5,750 nucleotides of DNA, from positions 1 to 5,750 of the forward strand of contig JAPHRL010000241.1 of assembly GCA_026195755.1 (NCBI GenBank), given 5' to 3'. Under the pieces are notes generated by a model. That model did not search any database. It was not told the DNA's origin and saw nothing but the letters and a program-made list of their open reading frames with translations. Positions 1 through 5,750 of the stretch are shown here, one piece after another. The position numbers were made by a program, and so were the translations under genes. Source of the stretch: Kangiella sp. (GTDB lineage Bacteria > Pseudomonadota > Gammaproteobacteria > Enterobacterales > Kangiellaceae). How positions within the stretch are numbered: position 1 is the stretch's first letter; each line of letters begins with the position of its first letter.

Positions 1-34
1 CAATATCAGCTTTCGCTTCTGGACTTAGTGACAT
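1..34 (-). CDS. rpsO: 30S ribosomal protein S15, N-terminal fragment (runs off left edge)
   Basis: Only the first 11 codons are present. They read MSLSPEAKADI, which closely matches the conserved S15 N-terminus (MSLS-EAKA-I in many Gammaproteobacteria). The ATG lies at 34-32. A GGAGT Shine-Dalgarno at 45-41 precedes it with about 6-7 nt spacing, which supports this start. S15 binds the central domain of 16S rRNA and nucleates assembly of the 30S platform; it also contributes to a bridge with the 50S subunit. Its position downstream of truB is the usual gammaproteobacterial order, here separated by one extra gene. In E. coli S15 represses its own translation through a pseudoknot around the ribosome binding site; possible folds here are described separately. 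The identification rests on a short peptide plus synteny, and the rest of the gene is outside the window. Confidence 0.88.
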   Translation of the reverse strand, partial: MSLSPEAKADI

Positions 35-48
35 ATTTTTACTCCAAA
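18..48 (-). promoter_or_regulatory. Possible hairpin enclosing the rpsO ribosome binding site and start codon
   Basis: On the minus strand TTTGGA (48-43), which overlaps the Shine-Dalgarno, can pair with TCCAGA (23-18) inside the rpsO coding sequence. This gives a 6-bp stem with one U-G pair and places the ATG in the loop. Just upstream, GGGCAAGTCCC (64-54) can form a 3-bp GC mini-stem. E. coli S15 is known to trap the ribosome on a pseudoknot in the rpsO leader, so a structured start region is expected. I read this pairing by eye and have no energy calculation; similarity to the E. coli operator is inference. Confidence 0.25.
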
Positions 49-72
49 TTTCAGGGACTTGCCCAAGATTTT

Positions 73-106
73 AAAAAAGACCGGCCAATCACTAATTCAG
101 CCAGTC
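73..106 (-). terminator. Terminator-like hairpin with T tract between hydrolase gene and rpsO
   Basis: Read on the minus strand, GACTGGCTGA (106-97) pairs with TTGGCCGGTC (88-79) to form a 10-bp stem. Three of the pairs are G-U type, and the loop is 8 nt. Six T residues follow at once (78-73). This is the form of an intrinsic (rho-independent) terminator. It lies 81 bp past the hydrolase stop codon and 38 bp before the rpsO start. It could end the long nusA-to-hydrolase transcript. If the rpsO promoter lies upstream of it, it could instead act as a partial attenuator in the rpsO leader. The U-G pairs make the strength uncertain. Confidence 0.6.
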
Positions 107-119
107 AAATGAATGCGGG

Positions 120-149
120 ATTTTACCTTAGTCACTCACCATTCAGCAA
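120..149 (-). promoter_or_regulatory. Candidate weak sigma70-type promoter for rpsO
   Basis: On the minus strand TAAAAT (125-120) matches five of six bases of the -10 consensus. TTGCTG (149-144) lies 18 bp upstream and matches three of six bases of the -35 consensus. In E. coli rpsO has its own promoter between truB and rpsO, so one is expected here. This one would start transcription upstream of the terminator-like hairpin, so its transcript would have to read through that hairpin. The match is weak and could be chance; a promoter could also lie inside the hydrolase gene. Confidence 0.25.
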
Positions 150-187
150 GCGATAAAGCGTGAAATCGCCCGATATTATTGAGTTTT

Positions 188-742
188 CTACTGATTTACC
201 GCGTCTTTAAACGGCATATCCATACTTGATTCGATAAAACATTGACGCAAGAACTGTTCAAAGCAGGATTCTGTTTCAGACAACTTCTCGCGTAAGCGGT
301 GACCACCATCAAATATATGTAAATTGGCGCCCGCTGTCTGTGCAAACTTAATCACATTAGATACCGGCACAATATCATCTTTCCAGCCATGAACAATGGT
401 CACCGGGCACTTAACGTTCTCTAATTCAGCTTCGGCATAACCATCTAAATAGATGGCCGGGGAAATTAAAAATATGCCCAGTGGATGATTTTCGATGCCG
501 GCCACTGCCGATACGTAACCGCCCATACTGGTTCCCACCAGTATGTAGGGACGTTCTAAGTTCGCTAAATGATTGTTCAGCTTATTCACGCGCTCATTAG
601 TCGGTAAACGGCGGTAATCCAATGATTCCACCTCAAAGCCCATGCGTTCAGCAATATTAGACAATGCCTGTATACGGCTCCCTTTTGGACCACTGACTTT
701 ACCGTGAGAGAAAATAACGAGCGGCTTGATAATATCAGTCAT
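188..742 (-). CDS. Small alpha/beta-hydrolase fold protein, substrate unknown
   Basis: This 184-residue protein has the marks of a serine alpha/beta hydrolase. An early beta strand (LVIFSHG, residues 8-14) leads into the usual oxyanion-hole position. The nucleophile elbow GTSMGG (70-75) places the nucleophile at Ser72. HGWKDDIVP (118-126) carries the acid, probably Asp122, and GGH (146-148) carries the catalytic His148. All three triad residues are therefore present, and the fold appears complete without a large lid domain. No signal peptide or membrane segment is visible, so it is probably cytoplasmic. An AAGGA ribosome binding site (755-751) lies 8 nt before the ATG, and the gene begins 24 bp after the truB stop, so it is probably on the same mRNA. 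Family membership does not define the substrate; esterase or thioesterase activity is possible. It has no established link to ribosome biogenesis. Confidence 0.85.
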   Translation of the reverse strand: MTDIIKPLVIFSHGKVSGPKGSRIQALSNIAERMGFEVESLDYRRLPTNERVNKLNNHLANLERPYILVGTSMGGYVSAVAGIENHPLGIFLISPAIYLDGYAEAELENVKCPVTIVHGWKDDIVPVSNVIKFAQTAGANLHIFDGGHRLREKLSETESCFEQFLRQCFIESSMDMPFKDAVNQ

Positions 743-766
743 TTTCTAAATCCTTGTTTTCATTAT

Positions 767-1693
767 TTATACACTCGCTTCATCAGTTCTGATTAAGCGG
801 GTCGGTGCAACTTTACCATCGTCATCAATAGTTCCAACACCAATAAACTGGCTGTTATGCACTAAACAAACGCTACCATCAATCGGTGAACCAGGGATCT
901 GTACCGCTTGACCTAAGCGAATATAATAGGACTGGTCATCACTTAATTGGATGCTTGGCATATGCTTCAGCACTTGCTCTACCGGTAGCAACAACTCATC
1001 CATTTCTAACTTGGCATCAGCCTGTTTTAACTCTTCCAGATGCGCCATCGTTACGGCCTGCTCCAGACCAAAGTCACCGACAGCCGTGCGGCGTAACTCC
1101 AGCACGTGAGCGCCACAATCCAATTCATCGCCAATATCTTCGACCAAATTTCGTACATAAGTTCCCTTGGAACAGTGCACATCCAGTACAAACTCTTCGC
1201 CACCAAAACTCACTAATTCCAGTGAGTAAATAGCCACTTCGCGTGCATCCCTTTCGACCTCTATGCCTTGACGTGCGAGCTTGTATAATGGCACACCATC
1301 TTTTTTCAACGCTGAGTACATCGAAGGGGTCTGGCTGATAGTACCTTTAAATTGTTGCAATACTTTGACAAGCTGCGACTCTGTTACATTTACCGGCTTA
1401 CTTTCAATGACTTCACCTTCGCGATCGGAAGTAGTGGTTTTCTCACCTAATTTTGCTGTTACGCGATACTTCTTATCAGCGTTAAGTAAATATTGTGAAA
1501 ACTTAGTAGCCTCGCCAAAACAAATAGGCAACACACCGGTTGCAATCGGATCTAGTGCACCTGTATGGCCCGCTTTGGCCGCAAAATACAAAAACTTGGT
1601 TTGTTGCAGTGCTTTATTGGAAGTAATATCAGTAGGTTTATCCAATAGCAGGATGCCCGTAATATCGCGACCGCGTTTACGTCGTCTGCCCAT
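767..1693 (-). CDS. truB: tRNA pseudouridine(55) synthase TruB
   Basis: TruB isomerises U55 in the T-psi-C loop of elongator tRNAs to pseudouridine and also acts as a tRNA-folding chaperone. The 308-residue product is close to the usual length of about 310. The catalytic motif GHTGALDPIATG has its aspartate at residue 48, the same number as in E. coli TruB. The conserved active-site Tyr is at 76 (DKKYRV), and the arginine of KGTYVRNL is at 180. The N-terminal GRRRKRGRDITGILLLDKP is typical for the family. Residues from about 250 to 308 form the C-terminal PUA-like RNA-binding domain. The start is supported by a GGAG site (1704-1701) with 7 nt spacing. It begins 24 bp after the rbfA stop codon in the same operon. 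All key residues are intact. Confidence 0.98.
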   Translation of the reverse strand: MGRRRKRGRDITGILLLDKPTDITSNKALQQTKFLYFAAKAGHTGALDPIATGVLPICFGEATKFSQYLLNADKKYRVTAKLGEKTTTSDREGEVIESKPVNVTESQLVKVLQQFKGTISQTPSMYSALKKDGVPLYKLARQGIEVERDAREVAIYSLELVSFGGEEFVLDVHCSKGTYVRNLVEDIGDELDCGAHVLELRRTAVGDFGLEQAVTMAHLEELKQADAKLEMDELLLPVEQVLKHMPSIQLSDDQSYYIRLGQAVQIPGSPIDGSVCLVHNSQFIGVGTIDDDGKVAPTRLIRTDEASV

Positions 1694-1717
1694 TGTCTTT
1701 CTCCGGAAATTTCTAAA

Positions 1718-2086
1718 CTATGACTTTTTCGATTCGTCGTCTGCGATGGCCTGTTCAATCAAAGAGGACATTCTCTGGCCTTCAACAATCGATTTATCAA
1801 ATAAAAAACGTAGGCTTGGAACGCTACGCATACGAATAGATTTGGCTAATTGGGAACGCAGAAAACCAGCAGCACCGGTAAGAACTTCCAGTGCTTGCTT
1901 AATTTCCTGTGGTTCATCCTTGCCTAAAAAAGTCACAAACACTTTCGCATTCTGCAAGTCGCTAGTTACATCAACACCGGACACAGTGACAATCCCTAAA
2001 CGTGGGTCTTTCATTTCACGTTGTAGCAATACCGCCAACTCTCGTTGGATTTGATCAGCAACTCTTCGTGCGCGCGCTTGTGACAT
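1718..2086 (-). CDS. rbfA: 30S ribosome-binding factor RbfA
   Basis: RbfA binds the immature 30S subunit near the 5' end of 16S rRNA (helix 1 region), helps its late maturation, and is needed for cold adaptation in E. coli. The 122-residue protein is of ordinary length and forms a single type II KH-like domain. Visible family signatures are the N-terminal ARRVADQIQRELAVLLQ helix, MKDPRLGIVTVSGVDV (25-40), NAKVFVTFLG (46-55), the LTGAAGFLRSQLA helix with its AxG kink (69-81), and RSVPSLRFLFDKSI (87-100). The C-terminal tail (DDESKKS) is short and charged. A modest AGG site (2096-2094) sits 7 nt upstream of the ATG. It lies between infB and truB with 19-bp and 24-bp gaps, its classic position, so it should be co-transcribed with both. 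Confidence 0.97.
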   Translation of the reverse strand: MSQARARRVADQIQRELAVLLQREMKDPRLGIVTVSGVDVTSDLQNAKVFVTFLGKDEPQEIKQALEVLTGAAGFLRSQLAKSIRMRSVPSLRFLFDKSIVEGQRMSSLIEQAIADDESKKS

Positions 2087-2105
2087 TTCTCTACCTAATA
2101 CCTAA

Positions 2106-4739
2106 TTATAAAGTACGTTGAACGACAACAATCTGGAAGACTTCAATCTTATCGCCAGGTTTAACATCATTGTAATTCTTAACACCAATACCACATTCCA
2201 TACCATTACGGACTTCGTTTACATCATCTTTAAAGCGGCGTAGTGACTCCAGCTCGCCTTCGTAGATAACCACGTCATCACGTAATACCCGGATTGGGTT
2301 ATGGCGTTTAACGACACCTTCAACCACCATACAACCGGCAATTGCGCCTAGTTTTGGTGACTTAAAGACATCACGAACTTCAGCAAGACCGATAATTTCC
2401 TGACGAGACTCTGGTGACAACATGCCGCTAAGAGCCGCCTTCACTTCTTCGATCGCTTCGTAAATCACACTGTAATAGCGAATTTCTACCGCATCTTTCT
2501 CAGCCAATTTACGTGATGCAGAATCGGCACGAACGTTAAAGCCTATAATGATCGCATTGGATGCTGCGGCCAATGAAACATCTGTTTCTTTAATACCGCC
2601 AACACCGCTTGAAATCACTTTCACTTCTACTTCTTCAGTGGCCAAGTCAACTAATGACTTATTCAAAGCTTCAACTGAACCTTGTACGTCTGCTTTGATA
2701 ATAACGTTAAGTTGTTGCGTCTCTTCGTCATTGCCCATATTGGCAAACATATTCTCAAGCTTAGCTTTTTGTTGACGCGCCTGAAAAGCTTCACGCTGCT
2801 TTGCTTCACGACGATCCGCGATATCACGGGCAGTACGCTCATCCGCAACTACGGTTGCTTCATCGCCGGCTACGGGTACGCCAGACAAGCCCAGAACTTC
2901 TACCGGAATTGATGGCCCGGCTGACTCGATAGGCTCACCGTTTTCATCCAACAAAGCACGAACTCGGCCATAGTGAGTACCAGCCAGTAAAATATCGCCT
3001 TTATGCAGCTGACCTTTTTGTACCAGAATAGAGGCAATGGCACCGCGACCTTTATCAAGGCGCGCTTCAATAACAAAGCCTTTTGCTGCGCCTTCATCAG
3101 TTGCTTTTAATTCCAATACTTCAGATTGCAGAAGTATTGAATCTAAAAGAGCATCCACACCTTCACCGCTTTTCGCAGAAACATGAACAAACTGTACATC
3201 ACCACCCCAATCTTCAGGGATTACATCATGTTGCGACAATTCATTTTTAACTCGTTCTGGGTCTGATTCTTCTTTATCAATTTTGTTCACTGCCACAATC
3301 ATCGGCACGCCAGCCGCTTTTGCATGCTGTACCGCTTCGATTGTTTGTGGCATAACGCCATCATCAGCAGCAACGATCAAGACCACGATATCCGTTACTT
3401 CCGCACCACGTGCACGCATCGCTGTAAAGGCTGCGTGACCCGGAGTATCAAGGAAGGTAATCATGCCCTTGTCTGTTTCAACATGATAAGCACCAATATG
3501 CTGGGTAATACCACCCGCTTCGCCCGATGCTACATGGCTTGCACGAATATAATCAAGCAACGATGTTTTACCGTGATCGACGTGGCCCATAATAGTCACC
3601 ACTGGAGCACGAGGTTTTGTTTCACCCGTTTCATCATTCGCTTCTGATAAAGCGTTCTCTTCCATCTGGTTCTCATTGACGAGAATAGGTGTATGACCCA
3701 TTTCCTCAACGACCAAGCTGGCAGTTTCCTGATCAAGCGACTGATTAATGGTGGCCATTACGCCCACTTTCATCATGGCTTTCATAAGTTCTGGTGCTTT
3801 TACTGTCATGGCTTTGGCAAGCTCACCGACGGTAATCGTTTCCGGAATTTGAACTTCGTGGATAATAGTATCTGTTGGTTTCTTAAAACCGTGTTTTTTC
3901 ATAGCTTCTGGTGCCTGATATACTCTCTGTTCAATCACTACACCGCGCTTACTGTCTTCAAGTGCACGTGCGACCAAGTCGACGTCTGAAGTTTTCTTTT
4001 TACCTTTCTTGCGTTTCTTTTTGCGATGCCCGCTTTTCTCTTCAAAGTCAGCTATAGACATTGGCTTAACTGGACCTTTAGGCTTGCTAGGCTTTTTAAC
4101 AACAACTTCTTCATCGTCATCATCGTCAAAGCGTGACTTTGATTTAGGCTTAGCCTTAGATGGCTTGCCTTTATTTTCACCTTTCTTCTCATCTCGAGCC
4201 ACCTCAGCTTTTTTCGCTGATCTATCTTCTGGCTCTTCTTCTTGAGTTTCTTTCTTAGAAGTTTCCGTTTTCTGTTTAGCTTCCTCTTCAGCTTTACGCT
4301 TAGCCTCTTCTTCGGCCTGGCGTTTAGCTTCTTCTTCAGCTTTACGCTTAGCTTCTTCTTCAGCTTTACGCTTAGCTTCTTCTTCCGCTTTACGTTGTGC
4401 TTCTTCTTCGGCTGCTAATTTAGCAATTTCTTCGCTGGAGCGTTTTACATAAGTGCGTTTTTTCTTTACCGCAACCTGTACTGATTTTTTCTTACCTTCA
4501 GAACTAGTCACACTCAAAGTACTTTTTTGTGTACGGTTAAGCGTAATTTTCTTTGGTCCAGTGTTTTCAGAACCACCATGACTTTTTTGCAAATAGGTCA
4601 ATAAAGTTTTCTTCTGCTCATCGCTGATAGCATCTTCTGGACCTTTAACTTTAATTCCAGCCGCCGCCAATTGCTCCATAAGTTTTTCAACTGGAGTTTT
4701 GACGGTATCAGCTAGATCTTTTACTGTAATTTTCGACAT
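2106..4739 (-). CDS. infB: Translation initiation factor IF-2
   Basis: IF2 is the GTPase that recruits fMet-tRNA to the 30S initiation complex and drives 50S joining. The 877 residues compare with 890 in E. coli. In order: a small N1 domain (about 1-52); a basic segment ending KKRTYVKR (93-100); a long charged linker (about 101-290) with an octapeptide repeat, a poly-Asp run (205-209) and a lysine-rich patch (239-249); the second IF2-N domain (about 295-349); and the G domain (about 376-543). The G domain has G1 GHVDHGKT (385-392), the G2 region GGITQH (409-414), G3 DTPGH (431-435), G4 NKID (485-488) and G5 SAK (521-523). Domains II and III and the fMet-tRNA-binding C-terminal domain (about 780-877) follow, with Cys803 and Cys849 at positions matching E. 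coli Cys815 and Cys861. A strong GGGGGA site (4751-4746) precedes the ATG by 6 nt. It starts 18 bp after nusA. Confidence 0.99.
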   Translation of the reverse strand: MSKITVKDLADTVKTPVEKLMEQLAAAGIKVKGPEDAISDEQKKTLLTYLQKSHGGSENTGPKKITLNRTQKSTLSVTSSEGKKKSVQVAVKKKRTYVKRSSEEIAKLAAEEEAQRKAEEEAKRKAEEEAKRKAEEEAKRQAEEEAKRKAEEEAKQKTETSKKETQEEEPEDRSAKKAEVARDEKKGENKGKPSKAKPKSKSRFDDDDDEEVVVKKPSKPKGPVKPMSIADFEEKSGHRKKKRKKGKKKTSDVDLVARALEDSKRGVVIEQRVYQAPEAMKKHGFKKPTDTIIHEVQIPETITVGELAKAMTVKAPELMKAMMKVGVMATINQSLDQETASLVVEEMGHTPILVNENQMEENALSEANDETGETKPRAPVVTIMGHVDHGKTSLLDYIRASHVASGEAGGITQHIGAYHVETDKGMITFLDTPGHAAFTAMRARGAEVTDIVVLIVAADDGVMPQTIEAVQHAKAAGVPMIVAVNKIDKEESDPERVKNELSQHDVIPEDWGGDVQFVHVSAKSGEGVDALLDSILLQSEVLELKATDEGAAKGFVIEARLDKGRGAIASILVQKGQLHKGDILLAGTHYGRVRALLDENGEPIESAGPSIPVEVLGLSGVPVAGDEATVVADERTARDIADRREAKQREAFQARQQKAKLENMFANMGNDEETQQLNVIIKADVQGSVEALNKSLVDLATEEVEVKVISSGVGGIKETDVSLAAASNAIIIGFNVRADSASRKLAEKDAVEIRYYSVIYEAIEEVKAALSGMLSPESRQEIIGLAEVRDVFKSPKLGAIAGCMVVEGVVKRHNPIRVLRDDVVIYEGELESLRRFKDDVNEVRNGMECGIGVKNYNDVKPGDKIEVFQIVVVQRTL
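4272..4391 (-). repeat. Five tandem 24-bp repeats coding KAEEEAKR octapeptides inside infB
   Basis: Five in-frame 24-bp units encode residues 117-156 of IF2. The consensus is KAEEEAKR; one unit begins with Q and the last ends with Q. A degenerate sixth unit (EEEAQR) lies just before. The two central copies are nearly identical in DNA and the outer copies differ at a few, mostly synonymous, positions, as expected from unit duplication followed by drift. The pattern predicts a single long charged helix. E. coli IF2 has a comparable Ala/Glu/Lys/Arg-rich linker, so the composition is normal, but the regular array is likely to vary in copy number between strains. Confidence 0.93.
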
Positions 4740-4757
4740 TCGCTATCCCCCGCTATA

Positions 4758-5750
4758 TTATTCCTGCTCCTCGAACCAAGGAGCACGCGCGGTCATAATC
4801 AACTTCGCGGCACGCTCTTCATCAAGTTCTTCGATTTCAATAAGCTCATCCACTGACTGTTCTGCTAAATCTTCCATAGTGACAATGCCCTTGCTCGCAA
4901 GAACAAAAGCTAGGTGACGATCCATACCATCCATTGTCAACAAATCTTCGGCTGGCTCAACTTCTTCTAACTGTTCTTCGTTTGCAATCGCTTTGGTTAA
5001 TAACACATCCTTCGCGCGTGATTTTAACGCTTCAACCAAGTCTTCATCAAAGCCTTCAATTTCCATCATTTCTGACTGTGGAACATAAGCAACTTCTTCA
5101 AGCGTAGTGAAACCTTCTTGAACCAGTATGTCAGCTAAATCTTCATCCACACCTAAGTCAGCAACAAACATCGAAACTATGGACTCAGTTTCAGATTGAT
5201 TTTTAGTTGCAAAATCTTCCTCAGTCATCACATTCAGTTCCCAGCCGGTCAACTCACTGGCTAGACGAATGTTTTGACCATTTCGGCCAATGGCCTGCGC
5301 CAATTGGTCTTCATCAACTGCTATATCCATACTGCGATTATCTTCATCAACAACGATTGAAACGACTTCTGCTGGCGCCATCGCATTAATAACGTATTGA
5401 GCCGGATTATCGTCATACAACACAATGTCAATTCGCTCGCCATTTAACTCGCCTGTTACCGCCTGCACACGAGCACCGCGCATACCAACACAAGCACCCA
5501 CTGGGTCAATACGCTTATCGTTCGTTTTAACGGCAACTTTTGCGCGGGAACCTGGGTCACGAGCAGCACCTTTAATCTCGATGACTTCTTCACCGATCTC
5601 GGGCACCTCAATACGGAACAACTCTTCCAACATTTCTGGACGAGTACGGCTAACAAATAATTGCGGACCACGATTTTCAGTGCTAATAGCGAACAACAAA
5701 CCACGCACACGATCGCCAGTCCGAACAGTTTCTCGTGGCATCATTTCTTC
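4758..5750 (-). CDS. nusA: Transcription termination/antitermination factor NusA, C-terminal 330 residues (5' end beyond right edge)
   Basis: NusA binds RNA polymerase and nascent RNA, promotes pausing and intrinsic termination, and joins antitermination complexes on rRNA operons. The reading frame stays open to the window edge, and alignment from memory to the roughly 495-residue E. coli protein indicates that about the first third is missing (the polymerase-binding N-terminal domain and part of S1). Counting from the edge: the end of the S1 domain (about 1-36, GDRVRG and LFVSR), KH1 (about 37-110, with DPVGACVGMRGARV), KH2 (about 115-180, with AQAIGRNGQNIRLAS), then two acidic helix-hairpin-helix repeats (about 197-250 and 266-322). 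The tandem repeats are a gammaproteobacterial trait; in E. coli the second one contacts the polymerase alpha C-terminal domain and relieves autoinhibition. The Met at 5744 is internal (E. coli has DMLPRE here) and is not the start. It ends 18 bp before infB. Confidence 0.98.
   Translation of the reverse strand, partial: EEMMPRETVRTGDRVRGLLFAISTENRGPQLFVSRTRPEMLEELFRIEVPEIGEEVIEIKGAARDPGSRAKVAVKTNDKRIDPVGACVGMRGARVQAVTGELNGERIDIVLYDDNPAQYVINAMAPAEVVSIVVDEDNRSMDIAVDEDQLAQAIGRNGQNIRLASELTGWELNVMTEEDFATKNQSETESIVSMFVADLGVDEDLADILVQEGFTTLEEVAYVPQSEMMEIEGFDEDLVEALKSRAKDVLLTKAIANEEQLEEVEPAEDLLTMDGMDRHLAFVLASKGIVTMEDLAEQSVDELIEIEELDEERAAKLIMTARAPWFEEQE

Noticed and set aside
150..169. Inverted repeat GCGAT/ATCGC just after the hydrolase gene
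   Set aside because: The stem is only 5 bp with a 10-nt loop and is not followed by a T tract, so it is not a credible terminator; it may be chance.
1281..2054. A 257-codon open frame on the plus strand opposite truB and rbfA
   Set aside because: It is entirely antisense to two well-recognised genes, crosses their boundary, and its translation shows no coherent domain. It is best explained as a shadow frame.
4059..4061. Internal start at IF2 Met227 that could make a shorter isoform, as in E. coli IF2-2 and IF2-3
   Set aside because: No convincing Shine-Dalgarno lies at proper spacing upstream of this codon or of Met280; a shorter form cannot be supported from the sequence.
4009..4245. Serine-rich plus-strand open frame opposite the IF2 linker
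   Set aside because: The serine runs are simply the antisense reading of the Asp/Glu and Lys codons of the IF2 linker.
5742..5744. ATG at 5744 as a start codon of a short NusA
   Set aside because: The frame continues open to the window edge (Glu-Glu before the Met), and the following sequence matches the middle of NusA, so this is an internal methionine.

Overview
The window carries a conserved transcription/translation operon, all genes on the minus strand. Read in the direction of transcription (right to left) it is nusA (C-terminal two thirds), infB, rbfA, truB, a small alpha/beta-hydrolase gene, and the first 11 codons of rpsO. The order nusA-infB-rbfA-truB-rpsO is the classical arrangement of Gammaproteobacteria such as E. 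coli. NusA keeps the tandem acidic C-terminal repeats typical of that class, and IF2 has the long charged N-terminal region of proteobacterial IF2. The protein sequences look gammaproteobacterial but are not enterobacterial. The DNA is of moderate GC by eye, and I cannot name a genus.

Layout: 4758-5750 is the nusA 3' portion, which runs off the right edge. 2106-4739 is infB, 1718-2086 is rbfA and 767-1693 is truB. Spacers between these genes are only 18 to 24 bp, which implies one polycistronic mRNA. A 184-residue serine-hydrolase-like gene at 188-742 follows truB after 24 bp, in the place where rpsO usually comes next. An approximately 150-bp non-coding stretch (35-187) holds a terminator-like hairpin with a T tract and a possible weak promoter. 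rpsO then starts at 34 and runs off the left edge.

How the genes work together: NusA modulates RNA polymerase pausing, termination and antitermination. IF2 places initiator tRNA on the 30S subunit and promotes subunit joining. RbfA matures the 30S subunit in the cold, TruB modifies U55 of tRNAs, and S15 nucleates the 30S platform. The hydrolase is the one gene with no obvious part in this programme.

I see no mobile element, CRISPR array, tRNA or rRNA gene, and no exotic system. The points worth a second look are the hydrolase between truB and rpsO, the structured rpsO leader, and the tandem 24-bp repeat inside infB.
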